Assembly: GCA_028718465.1 (NCBI GenBank)
Contig: JAQULX010000014.1
Location: 1 to 17,488 of the forward strand
Source of the DNA: Dehalococcoidales bacterium
GTDB taxonomy: Bacteria; Chloroflexota; Dehalococcoidia; Dehalococcoidales; UBA3254
DNA length: 17,488 nt
Reading direction: 5' to 3'
Shown here: piece after piece, positions 1-6,281 of the stretch
How positions within the stretch are numbered: the first letter of the stretch is position 1
Layout: each line of letters opens with the position of its first letter
The notes under the pieces: model-generated
Database searches by the model: none
Told to the model about the DNA's origin: nothing
Seen by the model: the letters and a program-made list of their open reading frames with translations, nothing else
Program-made: the position numbers and the translations under genes

Positions 1-26
1 CTGTAAATTTTGTGAGGCCTAAATGT

Positions 27-326
27 TTAACTGAAATGCAGCGGGTATTCGAAAGGGAACAGAACCGTGGTAACGGACCTGTCAGACTTGGTGATAATCC
101 AAATTTCCGGCAGTCCCTCGGCATGACAGACTGAGCGCAACTGGGAGCCTGCCCGCAGAGCGATTTCGTTAGCTTGTTTAGCCTCTTCCGTTATTTCTCC
201 CCATTCCCCCTGAGAATGTCTCAGCAGACTCTGGACTACCAATCTGGCAAAAGCGGTATTATCCCTAACTAAATCCCGGACTGCCGGGGTCATGACCATT
301 CTCCCCAGACGAAACTTAAACGGCAT
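27..326 (-). CDS. Small plasmid/ICE-type conserved protein (99 aa)
   Basis: I recognise this as a short protein family common on plasmids and integrative elements, with a start like MPFKFRLGRMVMTP, a middle like GEWGEITEEAKQANEIAL and an end like WIITKSDRSVTTVLFPFEY. Its biochemical role is not known to me, and database names for such proteins (for example restriction-related) are unreliable. The ATG at 326 is supported by a strong ribosome binding site, AAGGAGGT, about 6 bases upstream. It lies 38 bases downstream of the HTH regulator on the same strand, so the two are probably cotranscribed. It marks the left part of the window as accessory DNA. The length is normal for the family and I see no damage. 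The family assignment rests on memory of conserved motifs, not on a search. Confidence 0.75.
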   Translation of the reverse strand: MPFKFRLGRMVMTPAVRDLVRDNTAFARLVVQSLLRHSQGEWGEITEEAKQANEIALRAGSQLRSVCHAEGLPEIWIITKSDRSVTTVLFPFEYPLHFS

Positions 327-364
327 TGGAACACCTCCTTCCTAAGTATCCTTACTGTTGATCC

Positions 365-1120
365 CTATACCGGCAATAATTCTCTTTCCCTGTTATTCGC
401 TACCGGAGTTGGCGTTGAATGGATCGCCTTGCCGATAGTACGTAAGCTGTGATGTCTCTCCTGGGCAATCTGCTTGGTGGTTTTCCGTTCTTCAAAATAC
501 AACCGCCGGATTTCGGCGAAGATTTCTGTTCTGACTGATTTCTGCTCCGGTATCCTGGCTCCGGCTATAAAAAGCAATGGAGTGGGTGGAAAGCCGCCAT
601 AACCTTCTCTTTCTACCTGGACAATCCGCTTTTCTTTGAGTAGGCTATCCAAATGTCCCTGTAGTTCTTTGACCGAGACCTCCAGATAACTGGTCAACTC
701 CGCCCGGGTCATCCCTTCCGGCTTCCGCTTCAAAATATTCAGGATATGTTCCTTGAGATGGTTATCCCCAGCACTATCCTGCCAGACCTCCACTGAACTC
801 TCCATCTCCGAGAGATTCCGTTCCTGCCAGTCGGCGAAGACTGCCGAAAAACACTGTTCCAGCTTGATATAGCTGTTGCGATACCGCCGGTAGCCATATT
901 CTTTGAAAAACGCATGAATCTGGCGTTGGGCATAGCGCCGGGTCTCCTCCATACTCATCTCCTGCTGCCAGGCCAGATACCCTGAGACATGCAACTCCTG
1001 GAGGAAGTCTTCCCAGATGTTATCCCGCTTGAGCTTGTCTTTGAGGATCGAGGACATGAATCGCAGCCGGCTAAAGCACCATTTGACATGGGTATCGGCT
1101 GCCCCCAATTCGTAATACAT
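365..1120 (-). CDS. Putative HTH DNA-binding regulator, sigma-factor-like layout (251 aa)
   Basis: I do not recognise a named family. Residues about 15-85 are helical and loosely resemble sigma-70 region 2 (an IWEDFLQELHVSGYLAWQQ stretch, then ARG-rich helices around YAQRQIHAFFKEYG). Residues about 120-170 look like a winged helix (LKEHILNILKRKPEGMTRAEL and following). Residues about 205-235 form a clear helix-turn-helix of region-4 or resolvase type (EIRRLYFEERKTTKQIAQER). The product is therefore probably a transcriptional regulator. The sigma-like reading is inference from layout only. ATG at 1120 has AAGGGGGA about 6 bases upstream. Two hairpins separate it from the upstream gene, while the 99-aa gene follows 38 bases downstream. 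A recombination or plasmid-control protein with two DNA-binding domains is the main alternative. Confidence 0.6.
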   Translation of the reverse strand: MYYELGAADTHVKWCFSRLRFMSSILKDKLKRDNIWEDFLQELHVSGYLAWQQEMSMEETRRYAQRQIHAFFKEYGYRRYRNSYIKLEQCFSAVFADWQERNLSEMESSVEVWQDSAGDNHLKEHILNILKRKPEGMTRAELTSYLEVSVKELQGHLDSLLKEKRIVQVEREGYGGFPPTPLLFIAGARIPEQKSVRTEIFAEIRRLYFEERKTTKQIAQERHHSLRTIGKAIHSTPTPVANNRERELLPV

Positions 1121-1139
1121 GGAATTTCCCCCTTAATAT

Positions 1140-1180
1140 AAAAATTGAGGCACCCGCCTTAAGACGGATGCCTCTCTCAA
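1140..1180 (-). terminator. Rho-independent terminator candidate
   Basis: The arms 1147-1160 and 1161-1174 form a near-palindrome of 14 bases with two mismatches. Read as minus-strand RNA both mismatches become G-U pairs, so the stem is nearly continuous. A few central bases must open to make the loop. The minus strand continues with AATTTTTATATT, a U-rich tail. It sits about 25 bases before the start of the 251-aa regulator gene, so it would stop, or attenuate, transcription coming from the 174-aa gene. Confidence 0.55.
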
Positions 1181-1241
1181 ACCGATTGAAGTGAAATCAG
1201 GGGGATAGCCTTGGTTACGAATTGAGCCTCTCAGAAACACA

Positions 1242-1294
1242 AAACGCCCCAGCACACCAAGGTTATTTTTCCCTTGGTGACTGAGGCGTGTTTA
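1242..1294 (-). terminator. Strong terminator hairpin after the 174-aa gene
   Basis: Arms 1244-1262 and 1272-1289 pair with a perfect 7-bp core (ACCAAGG with CCTTGGT), a 9-base A/T-rich loop, then a few unpaired bases and a second GC-rich block (ACGCC with GGCGT). On the minus strand the stem runs into GTTTTGTGTTT. It begins 12 bases past the stop codon of the gene at 1306-1830, the expected place for its terminator. Confidence 0.65.
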
Positions 1295-1305
1295 GTTTGT
1301 CGCCG

Positions 1306-1830
1306 TTAGCTGTTCAAGTAATGTTTGACGGCTTGCCAGCATCTAACGCTGATTCTATCCTGTATCTCTTTAGGTATCTTGCCGTACCTTATCGCTTTCC
1401 TTTTTTTAGATTTGCTCATGGGCTTGAGTATATCCCCAAGCTCGACATGTAACCTGATAAAGCTGGAAGCTAATCTCAATTTAGCAAACGGCTTAAAAGT
1501 GAGTCCGCTTATCCCTAATCCCTCAAGGTAGTATTCAGGCTGGTTATCGTAATAAATGTCTTGTCCTATTCCGCTGAATCTACCCTGTAAGGGATAAGTT
1601 CTCTCACTGGTGCGGTGTCTTGCTTCATATTCGACTTCCCATTCAGCTTGTCTATCCCCTCTGTCACTGGCTTTCCAATCAGCTATCAGGTTATCAATAT
1701 AAAGCTCATAGTGATGTTCAGGGATTTGACACTTAGGATGTCCAAAGACACAAAAGCCCTTAGAGCGTAAGAATAAGGTAACAAGGTAAGTTTGACGGGT
1801 ATCATTCGCCCATTTCGGTTTGTTGGCCAT
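1306..1830 (-). CDS. Unrecognised accessory protein (174 aa)
   Basis: I do not recognise this protein. It is soluble, basic towards the C-terminus, and has an N-terminal CVFGHPKC segment that could help bind a metal, although no complete zinc-finger set is obvious. A central aromatic stretch (DIYYDNQPEYYLEGLG) and a lysine-rich MSKSKKRKAIRYG patch near residue 145 suggest nucleic-acid contact, but that is speculative. I chose ATG at 1830 because AAGGGGGG lies 5 bases upstream. An in-frame ATG at 1857 would add nine residues but lies within or beside the 27-bp inverted repeat and lacks a good ribosome binding site. A strong terminator follows. The neighbour at 1889-2419 lies upstream on the same strand and the two may be cotranscribed. 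Confidence 0.6.
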   Translation of the reverse strand: MANKPKWANDTRQTYLVTLFLRSKGFCVFGHPKCQIPEHHYELYIDNLIADWKASDRGDRQAEWEVEYEARHRTSERTYPLQGRFSGIGQDIYYDNQPEYYLEGLGISGLTFKPFAKLRLASSFIRLHVELGDILKPMSKSKKRKAIRYGKIPKEIQDRISVRCWQAVKHYLNS

Positions 1831-1850
1831 ATTATCCCCCCTTATTTCAT

Positions 1851-1877
1851 GTCTCAAGCGGTAAAGTGTCCCATACG
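1851..1877. repeat. 27-bp inverted repeat, left copy
   Basis: This copy begins GTCTCAAGCGGTAAAGTGTC on the plus strand and is the reverse complement of 2451-2477 with one mismatch (A at 1864 against G in the other copy). It lies between the 174-aa and 176-aa genes, about 20 bases upstream of the ATG of the 174-aa gene. The similarity stops sharply at both edges of the 27 bases. Confidence 0.9.
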
Positions 1878-1888
1878 CCCTGATTTAT

Positions 1889-2419
1889 CTAGGCAGGTAC
1901 TAATTCCCGCTCTAGGGTAGGGACTTCATTCTCAGAGTCGGTATGGGTATGAGTATCGGCTTTGTTTTCAGCTTCATCAATGGCTTGCTGGACTAGGTTC
2001 TCCATCGCTTCATCCAGCTTCTCTTTATCGTGTTGCTGGATAGGCTTACCGGCTTCAATGGCTTTGGTAACTTGGGCTTTGTAGGCTTCACCATGCTCAT
2101 TAAAGACCATGTGAGCGTAATTCTGTAAGCCAGCGACAAAGTTTTCTCTTACCAGCTTGACGCTCTCACTAATGTCCTTAGCGACTTTAATCACAGGCTT
2201 GCCCGATTTGGAGAACTTCACCGAACCGTCTTGATTGTAAGCCAGTCTCAAAGGTGCGCCGATTGATTCGCTGGGGATAGCCGTATCCCCCATAGCATTA
2301 GTAGCCGTAAAAAAGGGTAGCCAGACCGTCTCAAGGTCGATACTCCAGACTTTACGGCTGGTCGCTTTGTTAGCGGTAGGTTTCAGCAGATTCTTAATGT
2401 AATTGGGTGTCTCATTCAC
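1889..2419 (-). CDS. Unrecognised accessory protein inside the inverted-repeat pair (176 aa)
   Basis: I do not recognise this protein. The first 100 residues mix short hydrophobic and polar stretches (VWSIDLETVWLPFFTATNAM; GKPVIKVAKDISESVKLV). The C-terminal 70 residues are strongly acidic and helical, with HTHTDSENEVPTLERELVPA at the end. No signal peptide or membrane helix is visible. The start is GTG at 2419, with AAGGATGG about 9 bases upstream; I see no better start. The gene is the only one between the two copies of a 27-bp inverted repeat, so it could be cargo of a small element, or the segment could be invertible. The acidic tail might suit a binding partner or DNA mimic, which is a guess. 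It may be cotranscribed with the 174-aa gene downstream. Confidence 0.55.
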   Translation of the reverse strand: MNETPNYIKNLLKPTANKATSRKVWSIDLETVWLPFFTATNAMGDTAIPSESIGAPLRLAYNQDGSVKFSKSGKPVIKVAKDISESVKLVRENFVAGLQNYAHMVFNEHGEAYKAQVTKAIEAGKPIQQHDKEKLDEAMENLVQQAIDEAENKADTHTHTDSENEVPTLERELVPA

Positions 2420-2450
2420 GTCTTTAATCCATCCTTTTCTTAATATTTGA

Positions 2451-2477
2451 CGTATGGGACACTCTACCGCTTGAGAC
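2451..2477. repeat. 27-bp inverted repeat, right copy
   Basis: This is the partner of 1851-1877 in opposite orientation, with one mismatch. It sits 31 bases upstream of the GTG start of the 176-aa gene. The outermost bases are GTCTC and GAGAC. I see no matching short direct duplication outside the pair (flanks TTTCAT and TCTCTA). Confidence 0.9.
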
Positions 2478-2734
2478 TCTCTATATCCAGCAAGATTGCG
2501 CTTTTCGGTAGTCCTGATATATAAGGTAGGGACTAACCTATTCGGCCTGCTACCAATCGTTTGTCAGCTTTCCGCTATAAGTGTGCGGATAGCCTGAAGC
2601 TGGAATTTGTAAACGTTCAAAAATGTAGTTTTATTTTCAATTTTCCAACAAAAAGTCAGAAAGTGACATATTAAGAATTAGCTATAACTTAATGCCCCCA
2701 GAGGAGTTATGGAAAATGAATTTTTTAACATTGA
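2478..2734. other. Intergenic stretch left of the IS21-family element
   Basis: There is no convincing complete gene here. A possible stem pairs CAGCTT (2565-2570) with AAGCTG (2597-2602) around an inner CCGC/GCGG pairing. The A/T-rich part near 2610-2700 may hold the promoter of the minus-strand genes, but I cannot assign boxes with confidence. At its right end a plus-strand ribosome binding site, GAGGAG, precedes an ATG at 2709. Confidence 0.5.
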
Positions 2735-2765
2735 TGTAAAACTAACCAGTTCTGGCGAGGTGTAA
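2709..2765 (+). pseudogene. Possible gene start cut off by the IS21-family insertion
   Basis: The plus strand has GAGGAG followed by ATG at 2709 and the short frame MENEFFNIDVKLTSSGEV, then a stop at 2763-2765. If the IS begins at 2735, only about nine codons belong to the original gene and the rest is IS sequence. I found no continuation on the far side of the IS. It may equally be a chance frame. Confidence 0.25.
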
Positions 2766-2886
2766 AACTAGCCGGGAAGATGGAGGCTATTCCGCAAAAT
2801 AGATTGCCTGCCTGCCTGCCCTCATTAGTCCAGAACTAGGAAATTGGGGTATTGAAAAGAAATCCCCTGAATATTCCGGCTGAAAA

Positions 2887-2957
2887 CCGACAGTGTGACC
2901 GCCAAAAACCGACACTCTGACCGGCGGGAACCGACACTCCCGCCGCATGGTCCGACA
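2887..2957. repeat. Four phased CCGACA boxes, left end of IS21-family element
   Basis: CCGACA occurs at 2887-2892, 2909-2914, 2931-2936 and 2952-2957, spaced 22, 22 and 21 bases, about two helical turns. The inverted form occurs twice at the right end with 21-base spacing. These are the probable IstA-binding repeats. The last box lies just upstream of a TATAAT, so IstA bound here could also repress its own promoter. Confidence 0.7.
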
Positions 2958-3010
2958 CCTCCTTATAATATGTTCAGCGCCGCAAGGTGCAAATACATAA
3001 AGGAGGTCGG
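2952..3010 (+). promoter_or_regulatory. istA promoter -10 and ribosome-binding-site-masking hairpin
   Basis: A perfect TATAAT (2964-2969) lies 43 bases before the istA start; no clear -35 box is visible. ACCTCCTT (2957-2964) is fully complementary to AAGGAGGT (3000-3007), and CCG (2952-2954) with CGG (3008-3010) extends the stem past a 2-base bulge. The stem contains the whole istA ribosome binding site. A small hairpin with a GCAA loop (2977-2990) lies inside. A transcript starting from the element's own promoter would lack the left arm, so only read-through RNA could form the masking stem. This is inference from base pairing. Confidence 0.55.
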
Positions 3011-3012
3011 AA

Positions 3013-4560
3013 ATGACCAATTACAAAGAGATCCTGCGGTTACAAAGCCTTGGGATCAACAATACCCGAATTGCAGAAGCCTGCGGCTGCGCACGCAGCA
3101 CCGTCATAAGCACTCTGCAATATGCCGCCGCAAAGGGCATAACATGGGATTCGGTTCGTGACTGGAGCGAGAAAGAAGTAGCGGAGAAGTTGTTACCTTC
3201 AGTCGAGACAAGGCAGACCTACAAGATGCCGGATTACGAGCATGTCCACCGGGAAATGCAGAAAAGCGGCGTGACGCTCAATCTATTATGGCTGGAATAC
3301 TGTGAACAATGCCGGTCGGTCGGCGATCTGCCATACAAATCCACCCAGTTCAACAAGTACTACGCCGACTACGTTCATAAAACCAGGGCCACCATGCACC
3401 TCGAACATAAGCCCGGAGACGTTACGCAGGTTGACTGGGCGGGCCAGACTGCCCACATTGTCGATACGGATACCGGTGAAGTCATCAAAGAATACCTGTT
3501 TGTTGCCGTTCTGCCCTACAGCGGATATTCCTACGTGGAGGCGTTCCATGACATGGGGCAGGAAAACTGGATCGCGGCTCATGTAAACACATATCGCTGT
3601 TTCGGCGGCGTCACGAGGATATTGACGCCGGATAACTTGAAAACGGGTATAACGAAAAACACAAGGGATGAACTGATCATTAACCGTACCTACCAGGAAA
3701 TGGCCGAACATTACGGAACGGCAATCATTCCCGCCCGTCCGAGATCCCCGAAGGATAAAGCCGCTGTCGAAGGCACGGTAGGGGTTATTTCGACATTTAT
3801 ACTCGCAGCTCTGCGAAACCAGCAGTTTCTTTCGCTTCGAGAGTTGAATGAAGCTGTATGGGACAGACTGTACGAATTCAATCATAAGCCTTTTCAGAAG
3901 AAAAACGGGAGCCGCGCTTCTGCGTTTGATGAAGAGAAGCTCTTTTTACTCCCCCTGCCCGGACATCCTTTCGAGCTGGCCATATGGAGAATAGCCACAG
4001 TTCAATACAACTACCACATCAGCGTGGATTCGCAAAACTACTCCTGCCCTTATGAGTACATCAAGCAAAAGGTTGATGTCCGGATGACCCGCAGCACGGT
4101 AGAAATCTTCTTTGAAGGCAGTCGCATAGCTTCTCATCCACGGCTCTACGGCAGACCGAACCAGTACAGTACGCTTGAGGCGCATATGCCGCCGGACCAT
4201 CAGAAATATGTACAATGGAATGGCGAGCGCTTCATCAGTTGGGCGAAAAAGGTTGGTCCGAACACGACTTCGGTAATTCTGTTATTCTTGAACAGATATG
4301 CCGCAGAGCAACAGGGCTACCGATCTTGCATGGCACTACTGAAGCTGACGGATAAGTATCCGCCGCAGCGCCTGGAAGCCGCCTGCAGCAAAGCTTTTTC
4401 TTTCACGGCATCCCCAAGTCTCAAAAGCATACAGTCTATACTGCGTTCAGGGCAGGACAAACTGCCCGAACAGGAAGAGGAAAAACCATCATCCGCCTCT
4501 GAATATGGTTTTACACGCGGAGCCGAGTATTACGACAGGAGGACGACTGATGCTGACTGA
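3013..4560 (+). CDS. istA: IS21-family transposase IstA (515 aa)
   Basis: This DDE transposase cuts and joins the element ends, working with the IstB ATPase. An N-terminal helix-turn-helix is visible at residues about 8-40 (LGINNTRIAEACGCARSTVI). The integrase-type core carries D141 (TQVDWAG), D207 (TPDNLKTG) and E253 (AAVEGTVG), the expected acidic triad. A C-terminal region typical of IstA follows, ending in a charged tail. The length is normal for the family. ATG at 3013 has a near-ideal AAAGGAGGT 5 bases upstream. Its 3' end overlaps the istB start by 11 bases, indicating coupled translation. Expression is probably held low by the adjacent repeats and hairpin. No frameshift or missing residue is seen, so the gene is probably functional. 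Confidence 0.93.
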   Translation: MTNYKEILRLQSLGINNTRIAEACGCARSTVISTLQYAAAKGITWDSVRDWSEKEVAEKLLPSVETRQTYKMPDYEHVHREMQKSGVTLNLLWLEYCEQCRSVGDLPYKSTQFNKYYADYVHKTRATMHLEHKPGDVTQVDWAGQTAHIVDTDTGEVIKEYLFVAVLPYSGYSYVEAFHDMGQENWIAAHVNTYRCFGGVTRILTPDNLKTGITKNTRDELIINRTYQEMAEHYGTAIIPARPRSPKDKAAVEGTVGVISTFILAALRNQQFLSLRELNEAVWDRLYEFNHKPFQKKNGSRASAFDEEKLFLLPLPGHPFELAIWRIATVQYNYHISVDSQNYSCPYEYIKQKVDVRMTRSTVEIFFEGSRIASHPRLYGRPNQYSTLEAHMPPDHQKYVQWNGERFISWAKKVGPNTTSVILLFLNRYAAEQQGYRSCMALLKLTDKYPPQRLEAACSKAFSFTASPSLKSIQSILRSGQDKLPEQEEEKPSSASEYGFTRGAEYYDRRTTDAD

Positions 4561-5290
4561 GAATACTGTATCCAAGCTTTACGAGATGAAACTGAGCGTT
4601 ATGGCCCAATCATTCCGGGAACAGATGACCCGTCAGGAATGTCTGGGACTATCCTTTGAAGATCGGTTCAGCTTGATTGTGGACTCCGAGTGGGCTTCCA
4701 GAAAGAGTAACCGGCTGAACCGCTTGATACGCAGTGCCGAATATGCAATCCCTGGCGCCAGCATGGAAAATATAGAATACTCCCCTGAGAGAAATCTGGA
4801 CAAAGCGCTCATCTCCAGGCTTTCGTCCAGCGCCTACGTCCTTGAAGCTAACAACGTGATCATTCTCGGCGCCACAGGTGTGGGCAAAACACATGTCGCT
4901 TCAGCGCTTGGGATGGCAGCCAACAGAAGCTTTTATGCGGTCAAATATATCCGTCTCCCGGACCTTCTTGCTGAGCTGGCGATCTCGCGCGGTGACGGAA
5001 CGTATCGAAAAGTGAGGAAAAAATACAAACAGGTCAAGCTGCTGATCCTGGATGAGTATCTGTTGTTTCCGTTAAAGGAATCCGAAGCCCGTGATCTTCT
5101 CGAGATCGTAGAAGCACGGCACAAGGTCGCTTCAACAATATTCTGTTCGCAGTTTGCCGTTGCCGGGTGGTATGCCAAGATCGGCGAACCTACGCTGGCC
5201 GAAGCTATCTGCGATCGTATCGTGCACAACTCCTATACCATCAAGATAGAAGGCAACTCTATGAGAAAGCGGAAAAGCATCTCCGAATAA
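4550..5290 (+). CDS. istB: IS21-family helper ATPase IstB (246 aa)
   Basis: IstB is an AAA+ ATPase of the DnaC/DnaA type that helps IstA in target choice and strand transfer. Walker A is GATGVGKT at residues 107-114 and Walker B is LLILDEY with D168 and E169. The N-terminal 60 residues are the family's helical domain (LYEMKLSVMAQSFREQM). I placed the start at ATG 4550 because AGGAGG lies 7 bases upstream and the resulting MLTENTVSKLYEMK matches the family. A start at 4505 would add 15 residues lying inside istA. The length is normal and the C-terminus is complete. A GC-rich hairpin follows the stop codon. Confidence 0.92.
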   Translation: MLTENTVSKLYEMKLSVMAQSFREQMTRQECLGLSFEDRFSLIVDSEWASRKSNRLNRLIRSAEYAIPGASMENIEYSPERNLDKALISRLSSSAYVLEANNVIILGATGVGKTHVASALGMAANRSFYAVKYIRLPDLLAELAISRGDGTYRKVRKKYKQVKLLILDEYLLFPLKESEARDLLEIVEARHKVASTIFCSQFAVAGWYAKIGEPTLAEAICDRIVHNSYTIKIEGNSMRKRKSISE

Positions 5291-5299
5291 CAAACTCCT

Positions 5300-5332
5300 G
5301 CGCGGCGACTGGCTTTTGGTCGGTCGCTGCGC
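5300..5332 (+). terminator. GC-rich hairpin after istB
   Basis: GCGCGGCGAC (5300-5309) pairs with GTCGCTGCGC (5323-5332) through 10 positions, one of them G-U, with a 13-base loop. It lies 9 bases past the istB stop. No U-run follows, so it may serve RNA stability or weak termination rather than being a classic terminator. Confidence 0.35.
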
Positions 5333-5346
5333 TCAATAAAGCAAAC

Positions 5347-5374
5347 TGTCGGACTTCGCGGTCGAGGTGTCGGA
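5347..5374. repeat. Two TGTCGGA boxes, right end of IS21-family element
   Basis: TGTCGGA at 5347-5353 and 5368-5374 is the inverted form of the left-end CCGACA boxes, with 21-base spacing. These are probable IstA-binding sites defining the right end. The outermost GTTTTACA follows at 5416-5423. Confidence 0.65.
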
Positions 5375-5423
5375 ATTTTCCGGCCAGGATGTAGGAATTA
5401 AACGGTCACGCCGTCGTTTTACA

Positions 5424-5519
5424 TCGGTGTATGCAATCCCCATGATCTGTTACAACAATCTTGGGAGAGGGATGCCGACTCGCAACTGCGAAGCCGGAAT
5501 ATAGTGAAGGATAGCTTTT
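5424..5519. other. Short non-coding stretch right of the IS21-family element
   Basis: These 96 bases lie between the apparent IS21 right end and the start of the small transposase-like fragment. No gene is visible. If that fragment is a true IS110-type start, this stretch could be the remains of that element's non-coding left end. Confidence 0.4.
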
Positions 5520-5606
5520 ATGATTAAAAGTGTGGGCATTGACTTAGACAGCGGTGGAGAGTATAAAGTACGCTGCCTGGGCGAAAGAGCCAAAATGTGT
5601 GACTGA
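5520..5606 (+). pseudogene. Possible IS110-type transposase N-terminal remnant (28 codons)
   Basis: A 28-codon frame starts at ATG 5520 after GAAGGA and begins MIKSVGIDLDSGGEYKVRCL. The GIDL motif near residue 6 and the following short beta hairpin resemble the start of the RNase-H-like domain of IS110-type transposases, where the first catalytic Asp lies. A stop at 5604-5606 ends the frame and nothing similar follows. I read it as a leftover of a decayed element that was later hit by the IS21-family insertion. A chance frame, or another actin/RNase-H fold start, cannot be excluded. Confidence 0.35.
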
Positions 5607-5651
5607 TACTCGGATTGACAATAACTTACTTGATAACCTATACTACCATCC

Positions 5652-6089
5652 GTGAGAATTTTTCGTTGGATAGCTTTTATTCCTGCTGGAATACTCGCTG
5701 CAGTTATCGCGACATTTCCTATTCATTGGCTTGTGATGTTGATTGCGTCTAATGAAGAAAACCTACTAAATTTATTATCATCAAGAACATTAGAAACCCT
5801 AATAATCGCTTTTACCACGCCATTTTTGATAATCTTCGTTGGCTCATGGACAGCACCAGCCCATCGTTTTGTGGCTGCGATTACGCTCTCAATAATTATC
5901 GCTTTAATTTTAGGGGGTGTATATGTCTTTGCTTTCAGCGGTAATCCTATTTTAAATGGATGGAATTCGCTTTATTACGGAGCTACACCTGTATTGAACT
6001 TATTAGGAATAGCCTCTGCGCTTTACACTGTAAACAGAAAATGGCAAGCAAGCCAAATTAGTGCCCACATAGGAGATCCCCAAGTATAA
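5652..6089 (+). CDS. Small four-helix membrane protein (145 aa)
   Basis: The protein is a hydrophobic membrane protein of unknown function. About four transmembrane segments are visible: residues 8-33 (IPAGILAAVIATFPIHWLVM), 50-66 (TLIIAFTTPFLIIFVGSW), 74-95 (AAITLSIIIALILGGVYVFA) and a weaker one around 112-125. The opening MRIFRWIAFIPAGILA resembles the start of uncharacterised inner-membrane proteins. The start codon is GTG at 5652 and has no clear ribosome binding site. The native upstream region may have been lost in the rearrangement that left the transposase remnant just before it. It is the only non-transposon gene on the plus strand, isolated between two insertion sequences, so its native neighbours are unknown. 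Confidence 0.6.
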   Translation: MRIFRWIAFIPAGILAAVIATFPIHWLVMLIASNEENLLNLLSSRTLETLIIAFTTPFLIIFVGSWTAPAHRFVAAITLSIIIALILGGVYVFAFSGNPILNGWNSLYYGATPVLNLLGIASALYTVNRKWQASQISAHIGDPQV

Positions 6090-6281
6090 TTTAACCAAAA
6101 ATCACTTAAGCCTCTTTCTAAATCATCGAGAGCCAATTTTGGTAAATAATCTGAAATATTTTTCCTTCAAAATCCCAAGGGGCTGAATTACTATTTAATA
6201 AGTTTAATTCTGCTAACTATTTTGAGCCTGGTTAATAATGTGAATTTGGGGTCGGATGTCAATAGTGGACACCAAACCTCT

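Larger units (their letters stand above)
2735..5423 (+). mobile_element. IS21-family insertion sequence
   Basis: The element carries the istA/istB pair, in the usual order with overlapping ends. The outermost matching ends I can see are TGTAAAAC at 2735-2742 and GTTTTACA at 5416-5423. A second TGTAAAACTA at 2761 makes a 13-base direct repeat (one mismatch) with the first, so the left boundary is uncertain by 26 bases. Internal boxes CCGACA start at 2887, 2909, 2931 and 2952, and TGTCGG starts at 5347 and 5368, all 21 or 22 bases apart. This matches the multiple transposase-binding repeats of IS21 elements. No target-site duplication is evident. Both genes look intact. Confidence 0.85.

Noticed and set aside
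2565..2602. Nested stem (CAGCTT/AAGCTG around CCGC/GCGG) upstream of the accessory genes
   Set aside because: Stems are short with unpaired bases between, and no downstream gene or expression signal fits a riboswitch or small RNA.
2805..2820. Short tandem run of TGCC units
   Set aside because: Only about four copies in non-coding IS sequence; too short to support phase variation of a gene, since no frame depends on it.
2887..2957. Regularly spaced repeats that could suggest a short CRISPR array
   Set aside because: The repeated unit is only about 6 bases with 15-16 bases between copies, and the inverted form occurs at the other end of the IS21-family element; transposase-binding sites explain it.
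3286..3885. Long open frame on the strand opposite istA (199 codons)
   Set aside because: It lies wholly inside istA, has no ribosome binding site or recognisable motif, and is explained by the codon pattern of istA.
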